Source: an uncultured Clostridia bacterium
GTDB taxonomy: Bacteria; Bacillota; Clostridia; Christensenellales; Aristaeellaceae
Length of the DNA: 21,957 nt
Direction: 5' to 3'
Assembly (NCBI GenBank): GCA_947600345.1
Contig: CANQGC010000012.1
Location: 1 to 21,957, forward strand
Of this stretch, positions 8,912-20,100 are shown in pieces (the stretch's first letter is position 1; each line of letters opens with the position of its first letter). The notes under the pieces are model-generated. The model was not told the origin of the DNA. It ran no database searches and was given only the letters and a program-made list of their open reading frames with translations. The position numbers were made by a program, and so were the translations under genes.

Positions 8912-9484
8912 ATGAATGCAGCCCCGATGTGCGCCGATGAGGCGCTGGACAAGCTCCGGGAGGGAAACCGGAGGTATCTGAGCGCGCAAACCTGCCCGGG
9001 CGACGTTTCCCCCGCGCTCCGCAAGCGCACCTGCGAAGCGGGCCAGGCCCCCTACGCCGTGGTCGTGACCTGCTCGGACTCCCGGGTCATCCCGGAGGCC
9101 ATCTTCTCGGCGGGCATCGGCGAGCTGTTCGTGATTCGCGTGGCGGGCAACGTCATCGACGATCACCAGCTCGGCTCCATCGAGTATGCCGCGGGCCACC
9201 TGGGCTGCAGGCTGGTGCTGGTGCTGGGCCACGACCACTGCGGCGCGGTGGACGCGGCCATGAACCACGATCCCGACGGCTACGTCAAGTTCATCACCGA
9301 CGAGATCCGCCTGGCCATCGGCGGCGAGCGGGACGAGGTGCGGGCCTGCTGCCTGAACGTGCGCCGCAGCGTGCGCCGGATCGAGGAGAGCCTGGACATC
9401 CAGCGCGAGGAGCACGACCACGGCCTCCGGGTGCTGGGCGCGCTCTACCGGCTGGAGAGCGGGGCGGTGGAGTACCTGGAGTAG
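8912..9484 (+). CDS. Beta-class carbonic anhydrase
   Basis: 190-residue zinc enzyme interconverting CO2 and bicarbonate in the cytoplasm, supplying bicarbonate for carboxylations and helping pH balance. The zinc site is clear: CSDSR (Cys54, Asp56, Arg58) and GHDHC (His107, Cys110). RVAGN and GSIEYAAGHLG, typical of the family, lie between them. The ATG at 8912 has a very strong AAGGAGG 8 nt upstream; the frame is open far upstream inside ligA but only as a shadow. The gap to ligA is 59 bp with no terminator, so cotranscription is likely. A terminator hairpin follows 59 bp after the stop. Assignment as a plant-type beta carbonic anhydrase is firm; the subclass (Can or CynT) cannot be set by eye. 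Confidence 0.96.
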   Translation: MNAAPMCADEALDKLREGNRRYLSAQTCPGDVSPALRKRTCEAGQAPYAVVVTCSDSRVIPEAIFSAGIGELFVIRVAGNVIDDHQLGSIEYAAGHLGCRLVLVLGHDHCGAVDAAMNHDPDGYVKFITDEIRLAIGGERDEVRACCLNVRRSVRRIEESLDIQREEHDHGLRVLGALYRLESGAVEYLE

Positions 9485-9543
9485 GCCGGAGCGCGGACGC
9501 GCGCGAGTCATATAATAGGAAGTAAAGCGTGCATTCCCGGATG

Positions 9544-9575
9544 AAACCCCCAGGGGTGCGGGCCCCTGGGGGTTT
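9544..9575 (+). terminator. Strong terminator hairpin after the carbonic anhydrase gene
   Basis: Perfect 13-bp stem AAACCCCCAGGGG / CCCCTGGGGGTTT around a 6-nt loop, then TTTCTCTC. The A-run on one side and the T-run on the other make it potentially bidirectional. It closes the ligA-carbonic anhydrase unit. Confidence 0.85.
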
Positions 9576-10068
9576 CTCTCGCCTCCGGAGAGGTCGGAAA
9601 CCTCCCGCGCGGACGCGCTGAGGCGCCGCCAATGGCCGCTGGAGGCCCTGGCCGCCGCGCCATCCTCTGGCATGATCGCGCCTATCGGCCGCTCCGGAGG
9701 GGATTTTCGGCCCGCTGGAGCGGCCGTTGGGCGCCTGTTCGGCGAAAAAAAAGCCTGCCGGGAAACACTTGCGGACATACAAGCTGGCGATAGTGTAACC
9801 TTTAGGCCATTTTCGGTGTCGCGCGGCCACTGGATGAGGGGATATTTCCGCCCCTTTCTGCCGTTTTTTTGCCGGATTTCCGGGTTTCGCTTAACATTTT
9901 TTTGTTTGACAACGCTCCGCCGGGGTCAAATGACCGCTTGATATACATTTTAGAATCGCACACAGGAATCAAACTGTATCCGCATAGTAAAAATGCACAA
10001 GAAATCAGCTGAAAGTTTGCACGATACGCTGAAATTTCAGTTTTGGCGAATTTTTCTTCCAAATCCTA
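9576..10068. other. Gene-free stretch, GC-rich then AT-rich
   Basis: I see no convincing gene here. The first part is GC-rich and holds a 9-bp inverted pair GGCCGCTCC / GGAGCGGCC (9688-9696 and 9717-9725) followed by an A8 run (9746-9753). From about 9780 the sequence becomes AT-rich with T-runs at 9864-9870 and 9897-9903, and a small palindrome GGTCA-AA-TGACC at 9924-9935. Short frames across it have no ribosome binding site or family features. It acts as the upstream region of the surface-protein unit and could hold regulator sites. Confidence 0.5.
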
Positions 10069-10097
10069 TTGACCTTTTTGGTTTTTTACCATATAAT
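10069..10097 (+). promoter_or_regulatory. Sigma-A promoter of the surface-protein unit
   Basis: TTGACC 10069-10074, 17-bp spacer, TATAAT 10092-10097, preceded by an AT-rich tract that could act as an UP element. Transcription would start near 10104, leaving an untranslated leader of about 275 nt before the first gene. Confidence 0.85.
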
Positions 10098-10103
10098 AGC
10101 AGC

Positions 10104-10378
10104 AACGAAAGTCACAGATGCAAGCGCACTTTTCCAGAGCGCATGCAACCGGAAGGCGAGAGCGAGCGAAGAGCTCACCAAGAACTCGAGCCGATAGACA
10201 GAAAGGTTACACCGAAGAAAAAAGATGTAACCGGACGAAAGGAGGTTCCAAACCGAACCGAAGAGAGACTGAAGCGATTTGGCTTCCAAGAAGCTTTCGA
10301 TAAAAAGAACCCGACTGCAAGACACGACACCGACACTCAATCATAAGATAATTCGAAGAGATTAAAGGAGGAAAAAGA
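10104..10378 (+). promoter_or_regulatory. Long purine-rich 5' leader of the surface-protein unit
   Basis: The leader contains several small stems: GGTTACA 10205-10211 with TGTAACC 10226-10232, GCTTC-CAA-GAAGC at about 10282-10294, and a GGTTC/GAACC pair near 10244-10258. The motif ACCGAA recurs (10211, 10252, 10257) and appears again in the spacer before the giant gene. It ends in a strong AAAGGAGG (10364-10371) 7 nt before the ATG. No known riboswitch class is recognised. A regulatory role is inferred from the length only. Confidence 0.4.
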
Positions 10379-11011
10379 ATGAAGAAGACTGCGCGAATGA
10401 TCGCTATCGCCCTGGCCCTGGGAATTTGCCTGAGCTCTATGCCCCTCGCAATTGCTGAAGAAGAGACCTCGGCTGTGACCGAAACGCAGGTAGTAGAAGA
10501 GAAGAAAGAAGAGAAGGCCGAAAAGCACGAAGAGGCCAAAGAGGAAGTCAAGGAAGAGAAGCACGAAGAAGCCAAGGAAGAGCCCAAGGCCGAGCCCGAG
10601 GCTGAGGTGAAGGAAGAGGCTGAGGTCGAGATCGAAGCCGAGCCCGAAGCCGAAGCTGAGACCGAGGTCGGAACCGAGCCCGAGGCCGAGACCGAAGTCG
10701 AGACCGAGGAGTTCGTCGAGATCGAGGATGAGGAAACCCCGCTGGGCTTGTTTGACCAGCAGACCCCCTTCACCGGCTCCGTGAAGCTGGAGCGCAAGGG
10801 CGAAGGAAACCTCTACTTCGGAGATGAGGTCACGCTGACCGCGAACGTGCAGAACGCCAACAAGCTCTACGAGATTCGCTGGGAAGTCAACCGCCAGAAC
10901 GAAGAGGGTTGGACCACGATCTCCGGCGAGAACGGAACGGATTATGACTTCGTCCTCACCCAGGAGAACGCGAACTTCGAGTACCGGGTGGTGCTGGTTA
11001 CCGAGGCCTAA
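10379..11011 (+). CDS. Secreted Glu/Lys-rich protein with a C-terminal Ig-like domain
   Basis: 210 residues. A clear signal peptide MKKTARMIAIALALGICLSS ends near AIA (26), then Glu-rich mature protein follows. Residues 27-122 are an extremely acidic, low-complexity region with a 12-residue repeat (EKHEEAKEE at 48-56 and 60-68) followed by AEPEAE-type repeats. Such sequences form extended or coiled, highly charged stalks. Residues about 128-210 (FTGSVKLERKGEGNLYFGDE, then IRWEVN and YRVVLVTEA) look like a single Ig-like beta domain of the type seen in large clostridial surface proteins. There is no LPXTG signal or membrane segment, so it is probably released or held non-covalently. It shares a transcript with the giant gene 175 bp downstream and may assist or partner it. 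Function is unknown; the secretion call is firm. Confidence 0.85.
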   Translation: MKKTARMIAIALALGICLSSMPLAIAEEETSAVTETQVVEEKKEEKAEKHEEAKEEVKEEKHEEAKEEPKAEPEAEVKEEAEVEIEAEPEAEAETEVGTEPEAETEVETEEFVEIEDEETPLGLFDQQTPFTGSVKLERKGEGNLYFGDEVTLTANVQNANKLYEIRWEVNRQNEEGWTTISGENGTDYDFVLTQENANFEYRVVLVTEA

Positions 11012-11022
11012 TGGAAGCCAAT

Positions 11023-11056
11023 CGAGCGGCCGGAACGCAAGTTCCGGTTTCGCTCG
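11023..11056 (+). promoter_or_regulatory. Intercistronic hairpin with GCAA loop
   Basis: CGAGCG (11023-11028) pairs with CGCTCG (11051-11056), and inside it CCGGAAC-GCAA-GTTCCGG (11030-11047) forms a 7-bp stem with a GNRA-type tetraloop. It begins 11 bp after the stop of the small secreted gene. No T-run follows, so it is more likely an mRNA-stabilising or partial-termination element than a full terminator. Confidence 0.6.
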
Positions 11057-11090
11057 TGTAATAAAGGGCTTTGAAGGGACCGTAGAAAAG

Positions 11091-11144
11091 ACCGAAGTCT
11101 GGAATGTACGAGCCGCTTCAACAAACACAAACCGAAGTCTGGAA
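11091..11144 (+). repeat. 14-bp direct repeat before the giant gene
   Basis: ACCGAAGTCTGGAA occurs at 11091-11104 and 11131-11144, a spacing of 40 bp, in the spacer between the two secreted-protein genes. It may be a regulator or RNA-binding site; no family is recognised. Confidence 0.6.
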
Positions 11145-11186
11145 AGGCGACAGACGCTGAAACAATCTTAGGAGGGACAGGGAACG

Positions 11187-14100
11187 ATGAAAAAGAGATT
11201 GCAGAGACTGGCCGCGCTGATGATGGCGATACTGTTCATCATTAGTGCGAACGCGCAGGCGTTGGAGAACATCACGGCCTCCAATTCCTGGTCGTGGACG
11301 CCTGCCACTGAAACCAGCCGGCCCGAGGGCGAATCTACGCCCGGTGCGGAGGGCCAGCAGCCCGCCGGTTCGGAAGTCGATCCGAACGCTGGCTCCGGCG
11401 CGGATCCGGGAGCCTCTCAGGATCCGAACGTCACCGTGGATCCGAACGCCACTGTGGATTCCAACGCCACCGTGGGTCCGGAGGCCAGCCTGGAGGCGGA
11501 AACCCCCGCGACCCAGGCGCCTGACCACGTGGTGCTCTTCCAGGGCAAGGTGAGTGTGGAGAACGAGCTGAACGTGCGCTCCGCCCCCAACACGGAGTCG
11601 GAGGTCATCACCAAGCTCTCCAATGGCGCGACTGTGAACGTCATTAAGGAAGCGGACGATTGGTACCAGATCCTCCTGACGAGCGGCGCGACCGGCTACG
11701 TGAAGGCGCAGTACATCGTCAGGCCGGGTGAGGAAACTCCGGAACCGACCGAAGTTCCCACTACGGAACTGAGCCTGGAGATCACGCCCCACGATCCGGA
11801 GAAGCCCTACGGCGAAGTGAACCAGCCCAACGTCTTTGATGTGGTGGTCACGGGCGGCAGCAACGGCAGGCATGATGTGATCGGCAAGATCGAGCGCGAT
11901 GGCGAGACCATCCAGAACGAGAAGGCCTTCACGTACCTGCAGAATGACTACCTGGGCGCCAAGGGTCAATTCACATATACCCCCGATCAGGCGGGTGCAT
12001 ACCGGCTGACTTTGAGCGTAGAGGATTCGAACGATTCCACCAACGCCGCCGAAGCTCAGCTGGACTTCGTCGTCATTGACCCGAACCATAAAGAATATCT
12101 GTGCGGCAAGGAAGAACACACGCACACGGCGGAGTGCTATACGTCGGAGCTCGGCGGCTCGATCGTAGTGCTTACCTGCGACAAGGAGGAGCACACGCAC
12201 GACGATAGTTGCCTTGTGCCCGCAGCGTCGGAAGCCGGCGAGGATTCCGAGGCCAGCGAAGCTCCGGATGGCAGCGAGTCTCCCGAAGGCGATGTATCTC
12301 CCGAGTCCAGCGTTTCTCCCGAGACCAGCGAAGCTCCGGAAGGCGATGTGTCTCCCGAGACCAGCGTGTCTCCGGAAGCCAGCGAAGCTCCGGAGGGCGG
12401 CGAGGCTCCCGAGGCCAGCGAGTCTCCGGAAGCGACGATTGCGCCGGAAGTGACGCCTGAGCCCACGGTGGTGCCGGGCTATCTCTGCGGCATGGTGGAG
12501 CATGTCCACAGCGACGCAAACGGCTGCTATAAGTATGTGCCGCACGAGGGCGAATCGATGTTCGAGGGCGAGCTGGATCGCGTTCTGATCTGCGAGCTCC
12601 CGGAGCACACGCACACCCAGGATTGCTTCCCGAAGGCCTACGCTTGCGGGAAGGTGGAACATACCCATACGTCCGAGTGCTACGACGCCGAAGGCAACCT
12701 GATCTGCGACCTTGAAGAGCACACCCATGGCCCGGAGTGCGAGGTCATGAACGCGACGAGCAGCATCAGCCTGGAGGATTTGATCGGCAAAGAAGGCATT
12801 ACGGCCAATCTTACTCCTGCGGACGGCAAGGGCGAAATTCAGAAGGATGCCGAAGGCAATTTGATTGTTGATCCCAACACATCGTATTTGCTCAGCTTGT
12901 CGGCAAAGTTCAAGGGGGTTGGTGGCTTTGTACCCGGCACAGACTATACGTATACGGATGAAACGTTCGCAGCGTTCTTTAATAGCCCGTATGTAAACTT
13001 TAAGAGCGGCAAGAAGGGCAACGTTGTGGCGGGTGGTCAACCGCACGGACAGTGGTGGGTTGACGATAGTGGCACGCTGCATGTTCAGTTTGATGATACC
13101 TTCGGGACCTACAGCGAGGGCGTTGAGTTCACGCTGAATGCAGAAGTGACCTTTGAAGCCACGGATGAAGAACTTACAATGCCCGGCGGCACGGGGATTA
13201 CCGTGGAGCCCCCCGCACAGAACCAAGGTAAGGTCGATAAGACCGACATCGGCTTGACGTCATCTATGGGTAATGATTTCCTTAAGTATGCATATAAACG
13301 TAATTTCCCCGAGGCAGACAAACTTCCCGACGACAAGATTCTGTGGGAGACCACGATTAAGCCTTCCGATATTAAAGGCGATGTGTTGAACAGAACCGCA
13401 GACGGCTTGGAAATTACGGATGCAGTGGTTCAAAATACCCATTTCACAGAGGATGATTATAATGCCGGCGTGCTGCTTGCGTTTGAGCTTGAGGGTTCTG
13501 ACGGGGTACTGCACACCCACTACGTGTGGATATCCAAGGATAAGCTGAAGTCTCGCAGTGAGAATGGCTGGTCGTTGGTCGTGCCGGACGAGATCAATTG
13601 TGAACGCAATAGCCATAAAGATGAAGATTCAAAAAGCTGCAAGCATCACTATAAACTCAGCGAAGAAACGCATTGGGAGCTAAAGGTTTATTGCCTTTCT
13701 ACGAAGGACCCTGCGCCGACGACCGGTAGCGGTATCATGAAATACACGAACGGCGCTACCGTGGCGGAAAGGTATGACACTGGCAATCTCGAAGAGCCGT
13801 ACGGAAAGATCACCGACCAGGCGACGATTGTCAAGACGGGTACCAAGGACGAACATGGCAATTATCTCTGGGAGATCGTGTATACGGTTCCCGGTTGGGA
13901 TGATACGGTTCGACCGAACTACAACTACTATTTCGATGATAAACTGCGCTTCTATGACAAGGGAGCCAGCGGAGACGGCGATATTGAAGACCCGAAACTC
14001 ACGCTTGACTTGGATAAAGCAACGGTGGAAATCTCGATTGGCGGTGGCACGTGGCAATCGGTTCCTGAGCTTAGCAAGGCCAATGGTGAGCAATATGCAT

Positions 14101-17100
14101 ATAAGCTTATTGTTGACAGCGACAACCATAAAAATGTAATGCTCTATCACCTCTGCGAGTGTTCGAACGAGAGTAACTGCGGCAAATTTACTACTGGTAG
14201 ACGTGATACTTTCAAATGTGACACAAAGGAAGGGAACTATTGCACCTGCTGGACGGCGAAAGAGACTGTGCAGTTCCGGTTTAAGTACCAGACCGATGGC
14301 AATGTTGTCCATGATACGCTCGCAGAGAATGGCCTGCTGGGCAAGATTCCCCAAATCTCGAATCGTGTCAATGGTTCTTATAAGGCATGGAATCCCGATA
14401 CAAAGGTCTATGACGATAAAGGCATTTGGGAGAGAGAGAATCAGGACATAAACAACGTATTCTCCAAGGAAACTACCGACGGCGCCGTGGAGTCGAACGA
14501 CTTCATCTGCACCTATACCCTTACTTTCAACGAGAATCGTATGCAGATCGTTGATGAACACACTCCTCTGGTCGTGACGGATACTATGTCGACGAACCTC
14601 ACGTACCAGCCCCCGATGGTCATCAAGGAGGACACCGGGGACGGACAGGAGCGCGAATTAAAGGAGGAGCAGGACTTCGATGTCGAAGTTGTGACCGGTC
14701 ACGATCTCAAAATTACCATAAGGAGTCCCAAGGCGGCCAAATATACATTGGTTTATCAGGCGGCTTTGGAACAGAAGAGCGGTACGCTATACTATACAAA
14801 TTCCGCGGAAATCGATTATGCAGGTAGGCACTATACTGCCGACACGGGCACCAACAGCACGGGTGGCGCGACTGCTACGGGCCGCGGCTATCAGGTCACA
14901 GTCGTCAAGAAGGACGGCAACGGCACGGATGCGAAGCGTTTGAACGGCGCTCAGTTTGGCTTGTTCAATGAGTATAGCGATGTTCCGCTCGCCACGAACG
15001 TGACGACCGGAGAAGGTGAGATACTCTTTAAGTCCAACACCAACCCCGAAGGTAGACTTCTGCTCGGCCAGCATCAGCTGTATTACTTGCAGGAATTGGA
15101 AGCGCCGGAGGGCTACAAGAAGGACGACACCAAACATTATTTCATGTTCCACGTCACGGGCAACGCAACTGGCAGCGGTTGCGATAAATGCGACGCGGCC
15201 AAGGCGGCAGCAAAGACCGGCGGCTATGAGCTGAAGATCTTGGATACCAGCTTTGCAGGCAACATGTACGGCGGCACAATCGAGGTTGTTAACGAACTGG
15301 AATCTCCGAAGCTGAACATCCCGGTGGAGAAGAAGATCGACGGCGACGGCGATGCAAAGGGCGAGAAGTTTACCTTCACGCTGACGCCCAAAGATAACGC
15401 GGATAACGTGAAGTTTCCGGAGGGCAAGAGCAGCCTGCAGATCGAGATCGACGGGGCAAACACGAAGTCGTTTGAGGGCATCGAGTTTGCCGAGGAGGGC
15501 ATCTATACCTTCGAGATCACTGAGAACGACCTCGGCAGCAATAGCGCGTTCCGCAAGGACGAGACCGTTTGGAAGGTCGAAGTCAAAGTCGAAAAGCAGG
15601 CTACGGGCCTTGAAGTCGTAGAAACTACCTATTCTAAGAAGGTAGGGGAAGGCGACTTCGAGGTAGTCGAGCCGGAAGGCGATGCGCCCGTTACCGTCGT
15701 CTTCACCAACAAGCACAAGACCCCCGAACCTACGACTTACCGGCCGCAGGCGAAGAAGATTGTCCGAGTCAACAATGACGCGGAGCCGTCGTATCCGGAG
15801 TTTACCTTCACGCTGACGAAGGACACGTTTACGCCTGTGGAAGGAACAAACGAAGACGGACGCTTCCCCGCGTACGAGAACTTCACGAGCGAGGAGTCGA
15901 AGACGCCGTTCACAAGTGATGAACAGACCGTCAAGGGTTTCTCTAAGACTGAGTCGGAGAAGATGGTCACGTTCGACAATCTCCAGTTCACCGAGGCCGG
16001 CACGTACACGTTCTCCATCGCGGAGACCAAGCCTGCCGATGGTAACGGCTGGAAGATGGACCAGACCCCCTGGACGCTGAAGGTTGTCGTCAAAAAGAAT
16101 GCGGAGACGAATTCGCTCTTCATCCAGAGCGTGGAATACGAGCGTACGGGCAATGCCACTTCCGAGTGGGAATCCGGCTCCAGCGCGGACCAGTCCGCCG
16201 CATTCGCCACCATCACCAACACCTTCACCCCCGGCCCCGGCACGTTCACGCCGAGCGTGAAGAAGACGGTTAGTGGTAATGGCGTGCGGCAGCACGGCCT
16301 GCCGAAGAACTTCAGCTTCGAATTGGAACTGCAAAAGGGCGAAGAGAATGCGGTGAAATATAATGGCACTGAATTCAATTCGCCGGAGACGATTACGCTC
16401 AATGTAACGAATGCCAACGATGGCGCGACTGGATCCTTCGGCAAGCTCACCTTCAGCAAGCCGGGAACCTATAAGTTCACCATCAAAGAGAAGGCCGATA
16501 CTGATCGCGACTGGGAGCAGGATACGGACATCAAGTACCTGACCGTCAAGGTCGGCCCGGATGTGGACGAGAATGGCGACTTCGTCGTGCGGTATTCGAC
16601 GGAGCAGAACGGCACGCCTACGAAAGTAGGCAACCAATCCGGACCCGCCGACTTCTCCTTCACCAACAACTACACCGCCAAGACGGATGTCTCGGTGGAG
16701 AAGGTGTGGGCAAATAAAGACGCGACCCATCCCGGCACGCTGCCGACGGGAATCCGTGTCAAGCTGAGTTCGAATACGTCCGGCGCGCTTGATGGACGAG
16801 GTGACACTGAGCAAACGCTCCAGGGCACTGGCTGGTCGTATACGTGGACGGATCTGCCGAAGTACGACGCGTCGGGCAACGAGATTCAATACTCCGTTAC
16901 AGAGTATGAACCTGAGCCTGGCTGGGTAGTCGAGTATACCGTTGGCACAGAGACAAAGAATGAGACCAACAGCGGCACGATCACCATCACCAATACCTTC
17001 ACCCCGGCCGAATTCCAGCCGCAGGTGAAGAAGGTAGTGGAGAGGGCTTTGGTTGGCGATGAGTCCGATCCCGTCTGGCCGACGGAAGGCTTTACGTTCA

Positions 17101-20100
17101 CCATCAAGGGCGAAGGCGACGCGCCGACGCCGACCCCTGCTGAGGTAACGATTAAACAGGGCGACAAGGATTTGACGAAGGCGTTCGGGAAGGTTGTCTT
17201 CACCGAGGCGACGACCTATACCTACACCATCACCGAGAAGCAGCCGACCGACGGCATCTACCCGGATGGCTGGGCGTACGACACGAACTCGCATACGCTG
17301 ACGGTCGAAGTTGACGTAGACGAGGAGACGAATGCGCTCGTCGTGAAGAGTGCGACGCTCGATGGTAAGTCGGTTTTGGGCGACGATAAGGTTACCGCTA
17401 CGATAGAGGTAGACAATACCTGGCAGGAGCCGAAAGTCTCCGCTGCTCCCGACATCAACAAGCAGGTAACCGGCAACGACGCGCCGGAAGGCACGTTCAC
17501 GTTCGCCGCCGAACTGAAGATGATCAACGGCGAGGACTATAAGCCTGAGACCGACGGGTCTGAGACTGCCTCCGCCCCGGTCGAGCCGACGAGCGCGACG
17601 TTTACCATTAAGACTGACGAAGATGGTACAGGCACGCTGACGTTCGACGAGCCGGACCTTAACACGCAGTTTACCTTCACCAAGTCCGGCACCTATACCT
17701 TCGCGATCACCGAAGAGAAGCCGGACGACCAGAACTTTGACCAAGATACCACCGTCTGGACCTGGACGGTAAAGGTCGAGAACGACAACGGCGTGCTGAA
17801 GGCCACAACGCTGTCCATGACGTATACAAGGGGCACCGAGGAAGGTACAGCCGAGGGCAATAAGACCGCTACCTTCATCAACCCCTACCACGCCAAGACC
17901 TCCGTAACGGTCGAGAAGAAGTGGGCAGGCACGCTGCCGGAGGGCGTCGAGTATCCGCGCAGCGTCCAGGTACAGCTGCTGCAAGACGGCAAGAAGTATG
18001 AACCTACGGATGATGAGAAACCGGAGGGCTTCGAAAATCCGGTCACGCTGACGGCTGACGAGGATGGTTTCTGGTCTTACACCTGGGACAATCTGCCGAA
18101 GTACAACGAGGCGGAAGAAAATGCTCCGGCGTACGAGTACACCGTCGAAGAGCTCAACATCCCCGAGCCCTATACGGCAAAGGTAACGGGCGGCAAGGTT
18201 GACGCAGAGGGCAAACCTATCGCCCCCAGCACAACTGGCGAGGAGTACTCCTACACCATCACCAACACCTACTCCCCGGCGAGCTACCCGCCGCAGGTGG
18301 AGAAGGATGTAACGATCAACAACGGCGGCACGCCGACGTATCCGACCTTCACCTTCGAGCTGAAGCAGGAGAAGTCCTATAAGCCCGGTACGGAGGAAGC
18401 CCCGTATGTCGAGGAGTATCCGACGGGCGAAGACGGCGTGCAGATGCCGAGCAAGAACACGGCGACTCTCGACTACTCCGACACCAATACGTCGGTAACG
18501 TTCGACGGCATTACCTTCACCAAGCCCGGCAAGTTCACCTTCTCCATCTCGGAGACGGTCGGTACGGAGAAGGGCTGGACGTATGACGCCGAACCCTGGA
18601 CGCTGACGGTCATCGTCATCAAGGACGACGACGGCGCGCTGTCCATCGACTCGAAAACTGGCGTGCAGTACACGCGCGGCGAAGAGATTAAAGATAAGGC
18701 TACCTTCACCAACGAGTACACGCCCAGCGAAACCACGCTGAAGATCCCCGTGACGAAGACGGTAAAGGCGAATCCCGAAGGCACCGCTCCGAAGACGGAG
18801 TTTAGCTTCACGCTGGCGAGCGACACCACCGAGCACGACCCGAAAGAGCCGGAGAATGGTTATACCATTGAAGAGCCCGGTAAACACGTTACGCTGTCTG
18901 TGGGAGGCAACGCTTCCGTAAGCGGTGAGTTTGGCGAGATTACCTTCACCAAGGCCGGCACGTACTACTTCACCGTGACTGAGGAAGAGATCACTGGTGG
19001 TACGGCGAGCAACTGGGCAAAGGATTCCGGCAAGTGGTACGTAACGGTTACCGTTACGGACACGGATGGTCAGTTGTCCGCGAGCGCGAGCTATGAGTAC
19101 GACGGCAGCGACGCACGCGAGCGCGGCAATGACGAGTTCGTCAACAACTACAACCAGCCGAAGACCAAAGTGACCGTAACGAAGGGCTGGGAGGAAGACG
19201 GCGAAAACAGCAACGCCTATGCTGGCGCGCGTCCGGAGAGCATCACGGGCTGGATCGTTGGTTCGATTTCGCTCAGTGGCGGAAAGTCGCAGTTCTACTA
19301 CCAGCAGAAGTTTGTGCTGACGGACGACGAAAATTGGACGAAGACTTGGAACAATCTGCCCAAGTACGGCTTCGACGGCACGACGCCGATCGAGTACACC
19401 GTGCAGGAAGTGCAGGTTCCGGGCTACAATAAGGGCGTTGTAAAGGTAGAGAAGGACAAGACAACCGGTAACTTCACGATCACCATCACCAATACCTACA
19501 ACCCGACTCCGGCCGAGTACACGCCTAAGGTCGAGAAGACGGTCGTGGGCAAGGAAGCACCGAACGAGACGTTCAACTTCACGCTGAAGCCTGCCAGTGC
19601 CAACCCGACGGATGGCTGGAACTTCGAGAAGGCTGAGGGCGCGGCGGAATCCGTCGAGAGCCTGAGCGCTTCGGTGGTCGGAGATGGCGAAGCTCAGTTC
19701 ACCCCCGGCATCAAGTTCACCAAGCCGGGCACCTATACCTTCACCATCCAGGAAGTCGTGCCTGGAGACGAGGACAAGGATGAGAACTTCGCCTACGACA
19801 AGTCCGAATGGACGCTGATCGTGACGGTCACGCCTGATACGGCTAAGCCGGGCGCGCTGAAGGCAGAAGCTTCCTATAGTAAGGAAGGCGTCGAACCGAA
19901 CGGAGAGGCGGCCGAGTTCGTCAACACCTACACCGCCAAGACCAAGGTCGAAGTGGAGAAGAAGTGGATCGTGAAGGAAGGCCACGCGCTGCCGGAGAGC
20001 ATCACGGTTGAGCTTCTGGCGGATGGCGATCCTTACGTGAGCACAGACGAAACGAACCCGAAGACGCTGACCGCTAATGCAGAGGGCAAGTGGACTGCTA

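Noticed and set aside
6738..8912. Long minus-strand frame opposite ligA
   Set aside because: ligA is unambiguous on the plus strand; the antisense frame is a codon-bias shadow.
9511..9516. TATAAT hexamer after the carbonic anhydrase gene
   Set aside because: No -35 box at proper spacing, and a terminator hairpin begins 28 bp later; a short RNA is conceivable but unsupported.
9717..9753. Possible terminator near the A8 run
   Set aside because: On the plus strand the run is A, not T; on the minus strand the T-run comes before, not after, the inverted pair.
9993..10346. 117-codon plus-strand frame ending just before the small secreted gene
   Set aside because: It spans the strong promoter at 10069-10097, has no ribosome binding site, and its translation is charged low-complexity sequence.
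11118..13226. Minus-strand frame of about 700 codons opposite the start of the giant gene
   Set aside because: Low-complexity Arg/Leu/Gly translation created by the repeats and codon bias of the plus-strand gene; no start site signals.
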